A stretch of 64,000 nucleotides of DNA from Alphaproteobacteria bacterium (GCA_947467345.1 CANIHD010000014.1:19156-83155); one strand, 5' to 3'; shown: positions 39,036 through 48,349, numbered from the stretch's first letter. Numbers and translations are program-made. The notes: generated by a model not told the origin, from the letters alone.

Positions 39036-40300
39036 TGCGTACGGCGTTCAGCGAGGAGTTGCTTAAAGATCCGCATCTGAAAGATGCCGAACGTAATTTG
39101 CGTAAATGCGTGCATTGCGGATTTTGCACCGCCACCTGCCCGACCTATCTGGTACTGGGTGACGAGCGCGACTCCCCGCGCGGTCGCATCGCGCTGATGC
39201 AGAACATGCTGGAAAGCGGCACTGCGCCTTCGCCGGAAACGGTGAAACATCTCGACCGCTGCCTCTCATGCCTTGGATGCCGCACCACCTGCCCGTCCGG
39301 TGTCGACTACGCGTCGCTGATCGACACCTCGCGCGTTCATATCGAAAAGCATTATCGGAGGCCGTGGCGCGAACGCATGCTCCGTGCCTTTGTGCTGCAT
39401 ATGCTGATGCGCCCTCGCCTATTCGGGCTCATGGCGCGGGCGGCGCAACTCTTCCACCCACTGACGCCATTGCTTCCGAAAGAATTACGCGCGATGGCTT
39501 CCAAAGCGCCCCGCTTACAGTCTCTTTCGTCAGCACATCGCGAAGAGATCGCGCTCACTTCCGCGGCAACACGCGTTGCTGTTCTGCCCGGTTGCGTGCA
39601 GCGCGAAATGGCGCCGTCCATCGATTTGGCGGCCCGGCGTGTGCTGGCGCGGCGGAATATTTCCGCTGTGCCTCTCACGCAAACTGGCTGCTGCGGTTCA
39701 CTGGCGCTTCATATGGGCCAAGAAGAACTGGCCAAATCTTGCGCCCGCAAAATGATCGCTGCGGTCGAAGCGGAAAACGTAAAATCGCCGTTGGACGGCG
39801 TTCTTATCAACGCGACCGGCTGCGCCGCCTATATGAAGGATTACCCGCGTCTTTTCGCAGGTGACCCGGAGTGGCAAGCGCGTGCTGAACGCTTCGTGTC
39901 CACACTTAAAGATTTCTCGGAAGTCGCAGTCCCTCGCACCGCATCAAACAAAGGCATACGCATCGCCTATCATCCGCCCTGCTCGCTGCAGCACGGACAA
40001 CGCATTCACGGCCTAGGAGAAAAACTTCTGGCCGCAGCCGGCTATGAACTCACCGCTATTCCCGACAGCCATTTGTGCTGCGGTTCGGCGGGCAGCTACA
40101 GCCTATTGCAGCCCGAAATTTCCTCCGAATTGCGAGAACGCAAACTCGCGGCGATACGAAGCACCGGCGCCGAGATCGTGGCGTCAGGAAATCTCGGTTG
40201 CCTGTCGCAGCTTGCGGGCGAGGATGAAGCTCCAACCGTCCATATCGCCGAACTTATCGATTGGGCTGAGGGTGGCCCTAAGCCGGTTTCGCTGCGTTAA
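39035..40300 (+). CDS. glcF: Glycolate oxidase iron-sulfur subunit GlcF
   Basis: CVHCGFCTATCPTYLVLGDERDSPRGRIALM; CLSCLGCRTTCPSGVDY; start overlaps glcE stop (TAATG). Confidence 0.96.
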   Translation: MRTAFSEELLKDPHLKDAERNLRKCVHCGFCTATCPTYLVLGDERDSPRGRIALMQNMLESGTAPSPETVKHLDRCLSCLGCRTTCPSGVDYASLIDTSRVHIEKHYRRPWRERMLRAFVLHMLMRPRLFGLMARAAQLFHPLTPLLPKELRAMASKAPRLQSLSSAHREEIALTSAATRVAVLPGCVQREMAPSIDLAARRVLARRNISAVPLTQTGCCGSLALHMGQEELAKSCARKMIAAVEAENVKSPLDGVLINATGCAAYMKDYPRLFAGDPEWQARAERFVSTLKDFSEVAVPRTASNKGIRIAYHPPCSLQHGQRIHGLGEKLLAAAGYELTAIPDSHLCCGSAGSYSLLQPEISSELRERKLAAIRSTGAEIVASGNLGCLSQLAGEDEAPTVHIAELIDWAEGGPKPVSLR

Positions 40301-40871
40301 AATGGCTGATGAAGCGAAAGCGGCCCGCAGCAACCGGCGTGTGATAGGCGCGCGCGGCCAAAGCAAGGCCCCAGATCAGGCCCATATTTATGTAGAGATG
40401 GCGCCAATGATTGCTGTCGATCAAAAAGCCCTGAAGCGCGTGTACAACGAAACTCGCCAGCGCCACCACCGCAATACCGCGCAATGAAGGCGGCAATTTC
40501 AGCGCGCGGATCCCAGCGCCAATCGTCAGGACTGTAAGCCCGCCCCAGCCGGCAATCGACATCAGTCCGCCCGAGACGAATACATTCACATAAACATTGT
40601 GCGGCATGAGTCCCCAAATATGCGGCCACTGGAAAAGGCCGATGCCGAGGGGATGCTGCAACGCCATCCAGAAAGCCGCCTGCATGCTTTCGAAGCGTCC
40701 GCCGGCGGCGGTGTCATAGGATTGCGCTAGAGCGAAGCGCTGCACAAAGAGATCACGCACCTCGGGCAGTGTCAGTGCCCAGCCAATGGCGATTGTAGCA
40801 ATCGCAGTCAGCGCAAGAACGAAGCCGGCGAGCCGCGTACGTTGCCCGCCATTGGCCGATCTGATCTTCAA
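40278..40871 (-). pseudogene. O-antigen ligase (Wzy_C-like) C-terminal remnant
   Basis: RFALAQSYDTAAGGRFESMQAAFWMALQHPLGIG...PHNVYVNVFVSGG...IDSNHWRHLYINMGLIWGL resembles only the C-terminal half of O-antigen ligases; no N-terminal half upstream. Confidence 0.65.
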
Positions 40872-40902
40872 GCGATGAAGAATGATTGGGCGACGTCATC
40901 GC

Positions 40903-41265
40903 TTATGCTCCTCGCGGAAGCGCTACGGGAGCGATTACGAGCGCGCCCCAGATGTTTTGCAGTGTGGCGTCCACCGCTTGCCATTGCTGGCGCTCTTCGG
41001 CGAGCTGAGCGCGGCCCTGTTCCGTGATGCGATAATATTTGCGGCGGCGGCCCGTTTCGGCGACCTCCCACTCGGCCTCGATATGGCCGAGCCGCTCGAG
41101 CCGATGGAGGACCGGGTAGAGCATTCCGTCCGTCCACTCCATGCGCCCGCGCGAAAGCTCCCGCACGCGCTTGAGGATGGCGTAGCCATAGCCCTCCCCC
41201 TCCGCCAGGATCGCCAAAACGATCGGGGTCGAGGACGCGGCTATCAAGTCTTTGTTTATTTTCAT
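40903..41265 (-). CDS. PadR family transcriptional regulator
   Basis: STPIVLAILAEGEGYGYAILKRVRELSRGRMEWTDGMLYPVLHRLERLGHIEAEWEVAETGRRRKYYRITEQGRAQLAEE. Confidence 0.94.
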   Translation of the reverse strand: MKINKDLIAASSTPIVLAILAEGEGYGYAILKRVRELSRGRMEWTDGMLYPVLHRLERLGHIEAEWEVAETGRRRKYYRITEQGRAQLAEERQQWQAVDATLQNIWGALVIAPVALPRGA

Positions 41266-41301
41266 GATTCTTAACGCACGGCGATGGCGGATATGCCCAC
41301 C

Positions 41302-41337
41302 ATACATACCAGCATTATACATAGCAGTGTTATGTAT
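41302..41337. promoter_or_regulatory. Candidate PadR operator: perfect IR ATACATA-N7-TATGTAT plus an extra ATACATA half-site
   Basis: ATACATA at 41302-41308 and 41317-41323; TATGTAT at 41331-41337, between padR and cytochrome gene. Confidence 0.6.
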
Positions 41338-41401
41338 TCAAGTCGTCAGACGTCATAGGCGCATGGCAGAATGCGTCGGACGCTTCACCGCCGAGTTCTC
41401 G

Positions 41402-41707
41402 ATGCTTCGCCTCTCCGCGCTCATTGCTGCGCTCGCCCTGTTGCCGTTCATGGCGCCAGCACGAGCCCAAACGCCGTTGGAAGCGGGCGCGCGGATCTAC
41501 GCGAAGAAATGTTCCGAATGTCACGGCGCGCGCCTGCGCAATCCGGGCACCTCGTTCGACCTCAAGAAATTGAAAGCCGATGAGCGCGCACGCTTCGAGA
41601 AATCGGTGCTGGACGGCAAAGGGCAGATGCCGCCCTGGCGCGGCGCGCTCAGCGAAGAACAAATCGGCCAGCTCTGGGCCTATGTCCGCGAATACGCTTA
41701 CGAGTAA
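41402..41707 (+). CDS. Small periplasmic c-type cytochrome
   Basis: Signal peptide; ARIYAKKCSECHGARLRNPG (CxxCH); GQMPPWRGALSEEQIGQLWAYVREY. Confidence 0.9.
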   Translation: MLRLSALIAALALLPFMAPARAQTPLEAGARIYAKKCSECHGARLRNPGTSFDLKKLKADERARFEKSVLDGKGQMPPWRGALSEEQIGQLWAYVREYAYE

Positions 41708-41746
41708 TTTAAGTTGGAAGTGCCGGCCGTTGTGCCCAAACGGAAA

Positions 41747-41770
41747 CGGGCGACCGTTGCCGGCCGCCCG
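41747..41770 (-). terminator. Probable terminator downstream of csp gene
   Basis: CGGGCG...CGCCCG stem followed by GTTTCCGTTT on the minus strand. Confidence 0.5.
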
Positions 41771-41793
41771 CTCCAATCAACAAACGATGCGAA

Positions 41794-41997
41794 TTACACC
41801 GCTTTCAGATTGACCGCTTTGACGCCGCGCGGGTCGGGCTGAACGTCGAACGAGACCTTCTGCCCTTCCGTCAGCGTACGCAGACCAGCCGCTTCGACAG
41901 CGGTGGCATGGACGAACACGTCCTTGCCGCCGGTCTCCGGGGCGATAAAACCGAAGCCTTTGGTTGCGTTGAAAAACTTTACGGTTCCGATTGCCAT
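41794..41997 (-). CDS. Cold-shock protein, CspA family
   Basis: [64 protein letters not shown]. Confidence 0.96.
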   Translation of the reverse strand: MAIGTVKFFNATKGFGFIAPETGGKDVFVHATAVEAAGLRTLTEGQKVSFDVQPDPRGVKAVNLKAV

Positions 41998-42187
41998 GAC
42001 AATGCTCCTAACGTGAAAACCGCCCGTGCAACATGCGCGGACGCTACGAAGGCGCAATCATTGGGAAGTCTACCGTCTTGCCAGGCGCGCATAACGCGGG
42101 TCGGGGTCTTAACAGGTGCGCTTCGTCTAACGGGACGCCTCGTATCTGCGTTATATGGCCCCGTTTGCCCGGGCGGCAAGCCAAGTT

Positions 42188-42457
42188 CTAGTGACTGGGC
42201 GCTTTTTTCATAGCGCGCTTACGGAGCCGCGCGGCCGGCGCGGGCTCTTTGCCGGCCTTCACAGCCGCGTCGCTTTCAGCGCGTTCGTCCTCTTCCTTGG
42301 CGAGGCGCAGCGCCTTCAGCCGCGCAATCTTGCCGGTGTCGGCTGCGTGGGCGCGCTCGCGCTCGTGGCGGAACACATCATCGCGTTGGGAGATTTTGGC
42401 GAACTGGTCTTGAGCCTTGCGGCGCCCCACATTCCGGCGTGAATCATTCTCGGCCAT
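42188..42457 (-). CDS. Small charged conserved hypothetical protein
   Basis: ORF MAENDSRRNVGRRKAQDQFAKISQRDDVFRHERERAHAADTGKIARLKALRLAKEEDERAESDA, Lys/Arg rich. Confidence 0.55.
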   Translation of the reverse strand: MAENDSRRNVGRRKAQDQFAKISQRDDVFRHERERAHAADTGKIARLKALRLAKEEDERAESDAAVKAGKEPAPAARLRKRAMKKAPSH

Positions 42458-42592
42458 TGGGGCAGTCCCTTTCCCACGGGTAGCTGAGCCCAGCATAGCG
42501 GAAGGGGCCCGAATTTCCACCGGGTGGACGCGGTTTTGCAGCGTCTTGGGTCGCGAAACCGCAGATTTGTTAGGTTAACGGGCCTAGCGAGA

Positions 42593-43003
42593 CTAGATCG
42601 TGCTCATGGTCCGCGCAGCGTAAAAGCCAATCGCAGCGGAGACACCAGTGATCATCGATCCCCAGGCAATGTCGACAATCGCCACCTTCACGGACCAGAG
42701 CTTGAGCACGGCAAGATTGGTCAGATCGAAGGTCATGTAGCAGAAGAATCCGAACAGAGCGCCGTAGATGAAGGCGCTTGAGACGGTGCCGATCTTGAAC
42801 GCCGGCGCCACCGCGAAAATCATCAGACCGACAACCTACAAAAGATAGAACAGCACGGCAGCGACAATGTTGGGATTGTCGGTGAGCATCTCGCCGATCT
42901 CGGCGCGAAATATCGCGCCGCCCAACGTGCGCAGCCAGATAAGATCGAACACGATCATGAAGAGCGCGGCGGCAACATAGGCGATCGCGAAGGGCAGCAT
43001 GCG
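42593..43003 (-). pseudogene. DUF2177 family membrane protein interrupted by in-frame TAG
   Basis: Two same-frame ORFs MLPFAIAYVAAALFMIVFDLIWLRTLGGAIFRAEIGEMLTDNPNIVAAVLFYLL-TAG-VVGLMIFAVAPAFKIGTVSSAFIYGALFGFFCYMTFDLTNLAVLK...; stop at 42836-42838. Confidence 0.8.
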
Positions 43004-43014
43004 GAATCCTTCGC

Positions 43015-43635
43015 TCACATGAATTGGCGGACGACCCACCCGGCAATACCGGGAAGACGCGGCGTGCCTTGCGAGCCGATGAGACAGACGCAGGCCTCGT
43101 CGGACGAAACGACGGGACTATGCGCGTGCGTTCCGTCCAGTTCCTGAAAATCGCCCGGACCGTATTCCACGCCGTTGTCGCTGAAGCGGCCGCACAGCAC
43201 CAAGGTCATTTCAACGCCGTCATGACCATGATGCGGCAAAGCGCGACCCGCGCCGGCATAAAGAAGATAGGCGCGCAAATCGGTGGTGCGGTCGTCGATC
43301 ACCGACGCCATTCGGATGCTCGGCCCGATCCAACGCGACTGGCGAAATTTTTCATCGATGCCGGCGAGAACCGATGTCGCCATCAGCGGCACGGCTTCCA
43401 CCGGCGCCGGTGAATCAAGCCTCTCGAGCGCTACGGACAAAGCTTCTTTGCTCAATTCCGGTTGCGGCAGCGATTCCAAATAGGCGCCGCCGAATGCGTT
43501 CCAGACATGTCCTGCACGGCGGCAAACCTCGCAGAGATGAAGATGCGCGGCGGCGACCAATTCCAGCGCCGGAGGCAACGAACGCGCGGCGAAGGCCATA
43601 AGCGTGGAATCGGAAGGGTGATGCAACGCGGTCAT
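43015..43635 (-). CDS. chrR: ChrR-type anti-sigma factor (zinc-binding N-terminus plus cupin)
   Basis: HHPSDSTLMAFAARSLPPALELVAAAHLHLCEVCRRAGHVWNAFGG; C-terminal cupin HHGHDGVEMTLVLCGRFSDNGVEYGPGDFQELDGTHAHSPVV; follows sigma gene. Confidence 0.92.
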   Translation of the reverse strand: MTALHHPSDSTLMAFAARSLPPALELVAAAHLHLCEVCRRAGHVWNAFGGAYLESLPQPELSKEALSVALERLDSPAPVEAVPLMATSVLAGIDEKFRQSRWIGPSIRMASVIDDRTTDLRAYLLYAGAGRALPHHGHDGVEMTLVLCGRFSDNGVEYGPGDFQELDGTHAHSPVVSSDEACVCLIGSQGTPRLPGIAGWVVRQFM

Positions 43636-44204
43636 AGAATGTCTCCAAGGGACGCACGCAACCGCGCCATCGCAAGACGCAGGCGGGATTTGACGGTGCC
43701 GAGCGGAATGCCGAGATCACGCGCGATTTCGGCATGCGGCTTCTCTTCAAAAAACGACAGGCGAACAACTTCCATTTGATCCGCAGACAACTCACGCATG
43801 GCGACGCGCACACACGTCTCGCGCTCTGCAGCAAAGACCGACGCGCTTGCATCGTCGCTTTCCGGAAAAGCGGCGGGGTCTATCGCGTAGGCCTGGAGAC
43901 GGGGCGTGCGCCGCAAGAGGTCGATACGCAGGTTTCGCCCAACCGCGAAAATCCAGGTCGATGCCGAACTGCGCGAAGGATCGAAACGATCGGCTTTGCG
44001 CCACACGGTAAGCATTGTTTCTTGAACCAGCTCTTCGGCCTGCGCGGAATTCATTCCAAGCCGCATAAAATAAGATTTCAAACGCGGCGCGAATTCCAGG
44101 AACAAAGTCGCGAAAGCCACGCGATCTTTTGTAGACGCTATTGACGCCAACAAGAGCGAGCCGACCTCCAGGGGGGGCTGAGGCGGTTCGGCCTGCGCCG
44201 GCAT
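43632..44204 (-). CDS. ECF sigma-70 family factor (RpoE/ECF11 type)
   Basis: YFMRLGMNSAQAEELVQETMLTVWRKADRFDPSRSSASTWIFAVGRNLRIDLLRR; MRELSADQMEVVRLSFFEEKPHAEIARDLGIPLGTVKSRLRLAMARLR. Confidence 0.93.
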   Translation of the reverse strand: MPAQAEPPQPPLEVGSLLLASIASTKDRVAFATLFLEFAPRLKSYFMRLGMNSAQAEELVQETMLTVWRKADRFDPSRSSASTWIFAVGRNLRIDLLRRTPRLQAYAIDPAAFPESDDASASVFAAERETCVRVAMRELSADQMEVVRLSFFEEKPHAEIARDLGIPLGTVKSRLRLAMARLRASLGDIL

Positions 44205-44292
44205 CAGGCTTGGCACCCGCAACACAATGGCGAATTGCGCAGGCGCATAGGCCCGACAAGCAACGGCGTGATGGTCAATAGCGTCCACAATT

Positions 44293-44322
44293 TCATTACG
44301 GACGTGAACGGAAAATGGATCA
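44293..44322 (-). promoter_or_regulatory. Candidate ECF11 promoter of sigma-chrR: TGATCC-N18-TAATGA
   Basis: Exact motif on minus strand upstream of 44204 start. Confidence 0.7.
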
Positions 44323-44411
44323 CCTTGGCCTCAGCTTGGGACTTTCCAAGTCTTACTCCAGACGCGAGCAGCAGCGAATAGCGGGATAGTTCCCAGGGCC
44401 GGCGCGATTTG

Positions 44412-44441
44412 TGATCCAGGCCTGGAAATCCCGCGTATAAG
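44412..44441 (+). promoter_or_regulatory. Candidate ECF11 promoter of FAD oxidoreductase operon: TGATCC-N18-TATAAG
   Basis: Exact motif ending 6 nt before the ATG at 44448. Confidence 0.7.
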
Positions 44442-44447
44442 CTGCCG

Positions 44448-45812
44448 ATGAAGAAAATAGCTATTGTCGGCACCGGCATCTCGGGCTTGGGCGCGGCCTA
44501 TCTGCTCCGCTCCGAGAACAACATCACCGTCTATGAAAAAGCCAAGCAGATCGGTGGTCACTCGCGAACGATGTCTGTGGCATACGGCGGCAGGACTATT
44601 CCAGTCGATACGGGCTTCATTGTCTTCAACAAACCCAATTACCCAAACTTCTCGGCGCTGCTGAAGCATCTAAACGTCAAGGTGCATGAGAGCGACATGA
44701 CCTTCGCAGCCACGGTGCGCGACGGCTGGCTGGAATGGGGCGCCAAAGATGTTCGCTCGATTTTAGCGCAACGGCGCAATCTGCTGCGGCCGCAATTCTA
44801 TCGCCTCTTCCGCGACATCTTGCGCTTCAATGCGCGCGCGCTTGAAACGGTGGAAACGCATCCGAACCTGACGCTCGGTGAACTCATCGGCAAGCTTGGC
44901 CTCGGCAGATGGTTTCAGCAGCATTATTTGCTGCCGATGGGCGGCGCGATCTGGAGCTGCCCCACGCATCAAATGCTGGAATTTCCGGCCGAGAGCTTTG
45001 TGCGCTTCTTCGCCAATCACGGGCTTCTAGCACTGAACGGGCAGCCGCAATGGTACACGGTTACCGGCGGCGCGCAGGAATATGTGAGAAAACTGACGGC
45101 GGAATTTGCGCAGCGTATTCGCACCAATTGCGGCGCGGCGCGGATTACGCGCACCGACGGCAGAGTGGTGATCACTGACACGAACGGCGAGACGGAAACC
45201 TACGACGATGTCGTGCTTGCCTGCCACGGCGATGAAGCGTTGTCGTTACTTGCCGATCCGAGCGAGCGCGAGACCGCGCTGCTCAGTGCTTTCCGCTACC
45301 AGGCCAACCGCGCGATATTGCACAAGGATTGCAGCGTGATGCCCAAGCGAAAATCCTGCTGGGCAAGCTGGGTTTACCGCTCAGATGGACACGCGGTGGA
45401 GCCTTCCATCAGCGTTTCATATTGGATGAATTGCCTGCAAGGCATCGACGCGAATTATCCTTTGTTCGTCACGCTCAATCCGACGCGGCCCATTCGCGAC
45501 GAGGACATTTTCGACGAGCATCTCTTCATGCATCCGGTGTTCGACCGCGCCGCGATCGAGGCACAACCGCAAATCCAGAAACTCCAGGGCGCGCGCAACA
45601 CCTGGTATTGCGGCGCTTACTTGCGCCATGGATTTCACGAAGACGGGCTTTGGAGCGCCATTCAAGTGGCGACGGGCCTGGGCGCGCGCGTGCCATGGGC
45701 AGAAGCGCACGCGGAAGCCTCCGAGACCTCTGCGGGGGAGCGCGCCCGCCGTCGCGTGACTGACCCCTTGCGTCCAGCGCTGACACCTGCCGGCGCCACA
45801 GCGGGGACCTGA
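44448..45812 (+). CDS. FAD-dependent oxidoreductase (amine-oxidase/NAD(P)-binding type)
   Basis: KKIAIVGTGISGLGAAYLLRSENNITVYEKAKQIGGHSRTM; GARNTWYCGAYLRHGFHEDGLWSAIQVA. Confidence 0.94.
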   Translation: MKKIAIVGTGISGLGAAYLLRSENNITVYEKAKQIGGHSRTMSVAYGGRTIPVDTGFIVFNKPNYPNFSALLKHLNVKVHESDMTFAATVRDGWLEWGAKDVRSILAQRRNLLRPQFYRLFRDILRFNARALETVETHPNLTLGELIGKLGLGRWFQQHYLLPMGGAIWSCPTHQMLEFPAESFVRFFANHGLLALNGQPQWYTVTGGAQEYVRKLTAEFAQRIRTNCGAARITRTDGRVVITDTNGETETYDDVVLACHGDEALSLLADPSERETALLSAFRYQANRAILHKDCSVMPKRKSCWASWVYRSDGHAVEPSISVSYWMNCLQGIDANYPLFVTLNPTRPIRDEDIFDEHLFMHPVFDRAAIEAQPQIQKLQGARNTWYCGAYLRHGFHEDGLWSAIQVATGLGARVPWAEAHAEASETSAGERARRRVTDPLRPALTPAGATAGT

Positions 45813-45813
45813 G

Positions 45814-46566
45814 ATGGCGCAGATCTTACAGGGGCGCGTTTTTCACGCACGGATGAGGCCGAAGCATAACGCGTTCGGCTATAGCGCGTTCTACCTGCTG
45901 CTGCCGATAGAAGAACTGATCGACGGCATTCGCTGCGCCTTCCTCTCCCTCAATCGCTTCAATCTCTTCAGCGTCTATTTCAAAGATTATGACGCCGGCG
46001 CGCGTCCGCGCACATGGATTCGCGATCTCCTCGCGCAATGGGATGTGAAAGAAGCGGATGGCAAAATTCTGCTTCTCACTATGCCGCGTGTGTTGGGATA
46101 CGCGTTCAATCCCGTCAGCTTCTGGATGTGCTTCGACCGGCAGAAGGAACTCCGCGCCGTCATCGCCGAAGTGAACAACACCTTCGGCGAGCGCCATTCT
46201 TATTTATGCCTGCACGACGATCATCGGCCGATCGCCGGTTCCGACTGGTTGCACAATGAAAAGAATTTCTACGTGTCGCCGTTTCTATCGGTCGAGGGGC
46301 ACTATCGTTTCCGCTTCGATTGCAGCGACAGCAAAATATCGGTTTGGATCAATCATTTCGGCGCCGAGGGTCTCCGGCTTTCGACCTCCCTCATCGGCGA
46401 GCGCAAACCTTTGACCTCGCTTGGTCTTTTGGGGTGCTTCTTCCGCTACCCGCTGGTGACGCTAAAAGTTATTGCGCTCATCCATTACCAGGCGGCAATC
46501 TTAATTCTCAAAGGGGTCCGGCGGCAGGACAAACCTGCGCCGCCGGCCGTGGATGTGACGCGATGA
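45814..46566 (+). CDS. DUF1365 family protein
   Basis: QGRVFHARMRPKHNAFGYSAFYLLLPIEEL; MPRVLGYAFNPVSFWMCFD; AVIAEVNNTFGERHSYLC. Confidence 0.94.
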   Translation: MAQILQGRVFHARMRPKHNAFGYSAFYLLLPIEELIDGIRCAFLSLNRFNLFSVYFKDYDAGARPRTWIRDLLAQWDVKEADGKILLLTMPRVLGYAFNPVSFWMCFDRQKELRAVIAEVNNTFGERHSYLCLHDDHRPIAGSDWLHNEKNFYVSPFLSVEGHYRFRFDCSDSKISVWINHFGAEGLRLSTSLIGERKPLTSLGLLGCFFRYPLVTLKVIALIHYQAAILILKGVRRQDKPAPPAVDVTR

Positions 46567-47732
46567 ATTTGATTCCTCCAGCTCTGATCGAGAAGCGTTG
46601 GTACGAAGCAGCGGCCTCCATCGAATACGGCACACTGCATTTCATGGGCCCGGACGGAGCGAAGCGTAGCTTCACGGGCGTTCGGCCCGGCCCGGAAGCG
46701 AAGTTCGCGATCTTCGAATGGGAGGTGCTGCGGCGCCTGGCTTCACGCGGCGATATCGCGCTCGGTGAGGATTTTATTTCCGGAGCCTGGCACACCGACG
46801 ATGTCGAGGCGCTGGTATCTTTGTTCTTGCTCAATCTCGATCATTTCGGCGGCTTCGCGCATGGCAATATGCTGAACCGCATTGGCTTTGTCGTGAAGGA
46901 CCAGTTCCTGCGCCGCAACAGTGTGGCGAACGCCAAGCGCAATATCCGCGCGCACTACGATGTCGGGAATGATTTCTACCGGCTGTGGCTCGACGAAACG
47001 ATGACCTATTCGTCGGCTTTATTCTCCGGACGCGAACAAGCTCTCGCCGATGCGCAGCGCAACAAATACGGCCGCATACTGTCCAAATTTGTGAATCCCC
47101 GTTCCTCCGTGCTGGAGATCGGCTGTGGCTGGGGTGGTTTCGCCGAAGAAGCGAGCAAGCAGGACCACGAGGTGACGGGCCTGACCATTTCACCGGCGCA
47201 GCATGGCTTCGCGCGCGATAGGCTGGGCTCGAAAGCGGATATACGTCTGGAGGATTATCGCCACGTCCGCGGCGCCTTCGACATGATCGTCTCAATCGAA
47301 ATGTTCGAAGCTGTGGGCGAGAATTATTGGCGCCGCTACTTCGATACGATTTCGCAGCGGCTTCGCCGAGGCGGGCGCGCTGTGGTGCAAACCATCACTA
47401 TCGGGGACGAGTTCTTTCCCGGCTATCGCACTCGCAGCGATTTCATCCGGCACTACGTATTCCCGGGCGGGATGCTGCCTTCGCTCAAGCGCTTCCGCGA
47501 GGAAGCGGAGTCAGCCGGATTAAAAATCGTTGAGGCATTTACCTTCGGCCAGGATTATTGCCGCACCTTGCGGCAATGGAGCGAGCGCTTGAAAGACCAG
47601 GAAAAGCAGGTTCTGGCGTTGGGCCATGACGACGCGTTTATGCGCAATTGGCAGTTTTATCTTGGTATTTCAGCGGCCTCGTTTGCCGTTTCCCGGGCCG
47701 ATGTGGCACAGGTGGAACTGGTTCACGCCTAG
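46563..47732 (+). CDS. Cyclopropane-fatty-acyl-phospholipid synthase family methyltransferase
   Basis: NIRAHYDVGNDFYRLWLDETMTYSSALF; SSVLEIGCGWGGFAEEA; IVSIEMFEAVGENYWRRYFDTISQRLRRGGRAVVQTITI; start overlaps DUF1365 stop (ATGA). Confidence 0.95.
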   Translation: MNLIPPALIEKRWYEAAASIEYGTLHFMGPDGAKRSFTGVRPGPEAKFAIFEWEVLRRLASRGDIALGEDFISGAWHTDDVEALVSLFLLNLDHFGGFAHGNMLNRIGFVVKDQFLRRNSVANAKRNIRAHYDVGNDFYRLWLDETMTYSSALFSGREQALADAQRNKYGRILSKFVNPRSSVLEIGCGWGGFAEEASKQDHEVTGLTISPAQHGFARDRLGSKADIRLEDYRHVRGAFDMIVSIEMFEAVGENYWRRYFDTISQRLRRGGRAVVQTITIGDEFFPGYRTRSDFIRHYVFPGGMLPSLKRFREEAESAGLKIVEAFTFGQDYCRTLRQWSERLKDQEKQVLALGHDDAFMRNWQFYLGISAASFAVSRADVAQVELVHA

Positions 47733-47908
47733 GCATCGAGATCCCATAAAGCGCGACTCTGTCCTTTTCCGTCCTGCCGGTGCCACGACAGCACCTTTTC
47801 TGTCAGCTTCCTTTCAGCTAGGCGTCAGCCTCCCGCCAGCCGGGATGCCCATGTTCAACGCTAAGTGGACGGCGAGGTTTTGCCGCCCCGGAGTTCGGAA
47901 GAAGTAGA

Positions 47909-48310
47909 ATGATTTCGAGAAACATAGTTCTTGCGGGCCTCGCGGCCGCGTTGTTCGCCGGGCCGGCTTTGGCCCACCATTCCTTTGCCATGTTCGATGC
48001 CGCCAAGACCGTGAACCTCGAAGGGACGGTGAAGGAATTCGAATGGATCAACCCGCATAGCTGGGTCCATCTGGCGGTTGCCGATGCGGCCGGCAAGATA
48101 GAGACGTGGTCGTTCGAATGCGGCTCAACCGGTCAGTTGATGCAATCGGGCTGGACACGCGACATCATCAAAGTCGGCGACAAGATCAATATCGGCTTCC
48201 ATCCTTTGAAGGACGGCTCGAATGGCGGTCAATTGCTGACCGCGAAGCTGTCCGACGGTAAAGAGCTTTGCCAAGGCGGCGCGTGCCGCGCGGCTAACCG
48301 CCCGCAGTAA
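47909..48310 (+). CDS. DUF6152-like secreted protein
   Basis: Signal peptide ending LAHHSFAMFD; VNLEGTVKEFEWINPHSWVHLAVADAAGKIETWSFECGST. Confidence 0.8.
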   Translation: MISRNIVLAGLAAALFAGPALAHHSFAMFDAAKTVNLEGTVKEFEWINPHSWVHLAVADAAGKIETWSFECGSTGQLMQSGWTRDIIKVGDKINIGFHPLKDGSNGGQLLTAKLSDGKELCQGGACRAANRPQ

Positions 48311-48321
48311 ATTTGAGTTTG

Positions 48322-48349
48322 GAGAGATCGGCCTAACGGCCGGTCTCTC
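48322..48349. terminator. Hairpin between convergent genes, probable terminator
   Basis: GAGAGATCGGCC-TAAC-GGCCGGTCTCTC. Confidence 0.6.

Noticed and set aside
46320-46562. Longer start for the cyclopropane synthase ORF
   Set aside because: Extension overlaps DUF1365 in another frame; the ATG at 46563 overlapping the DUF1365 stop is a better start
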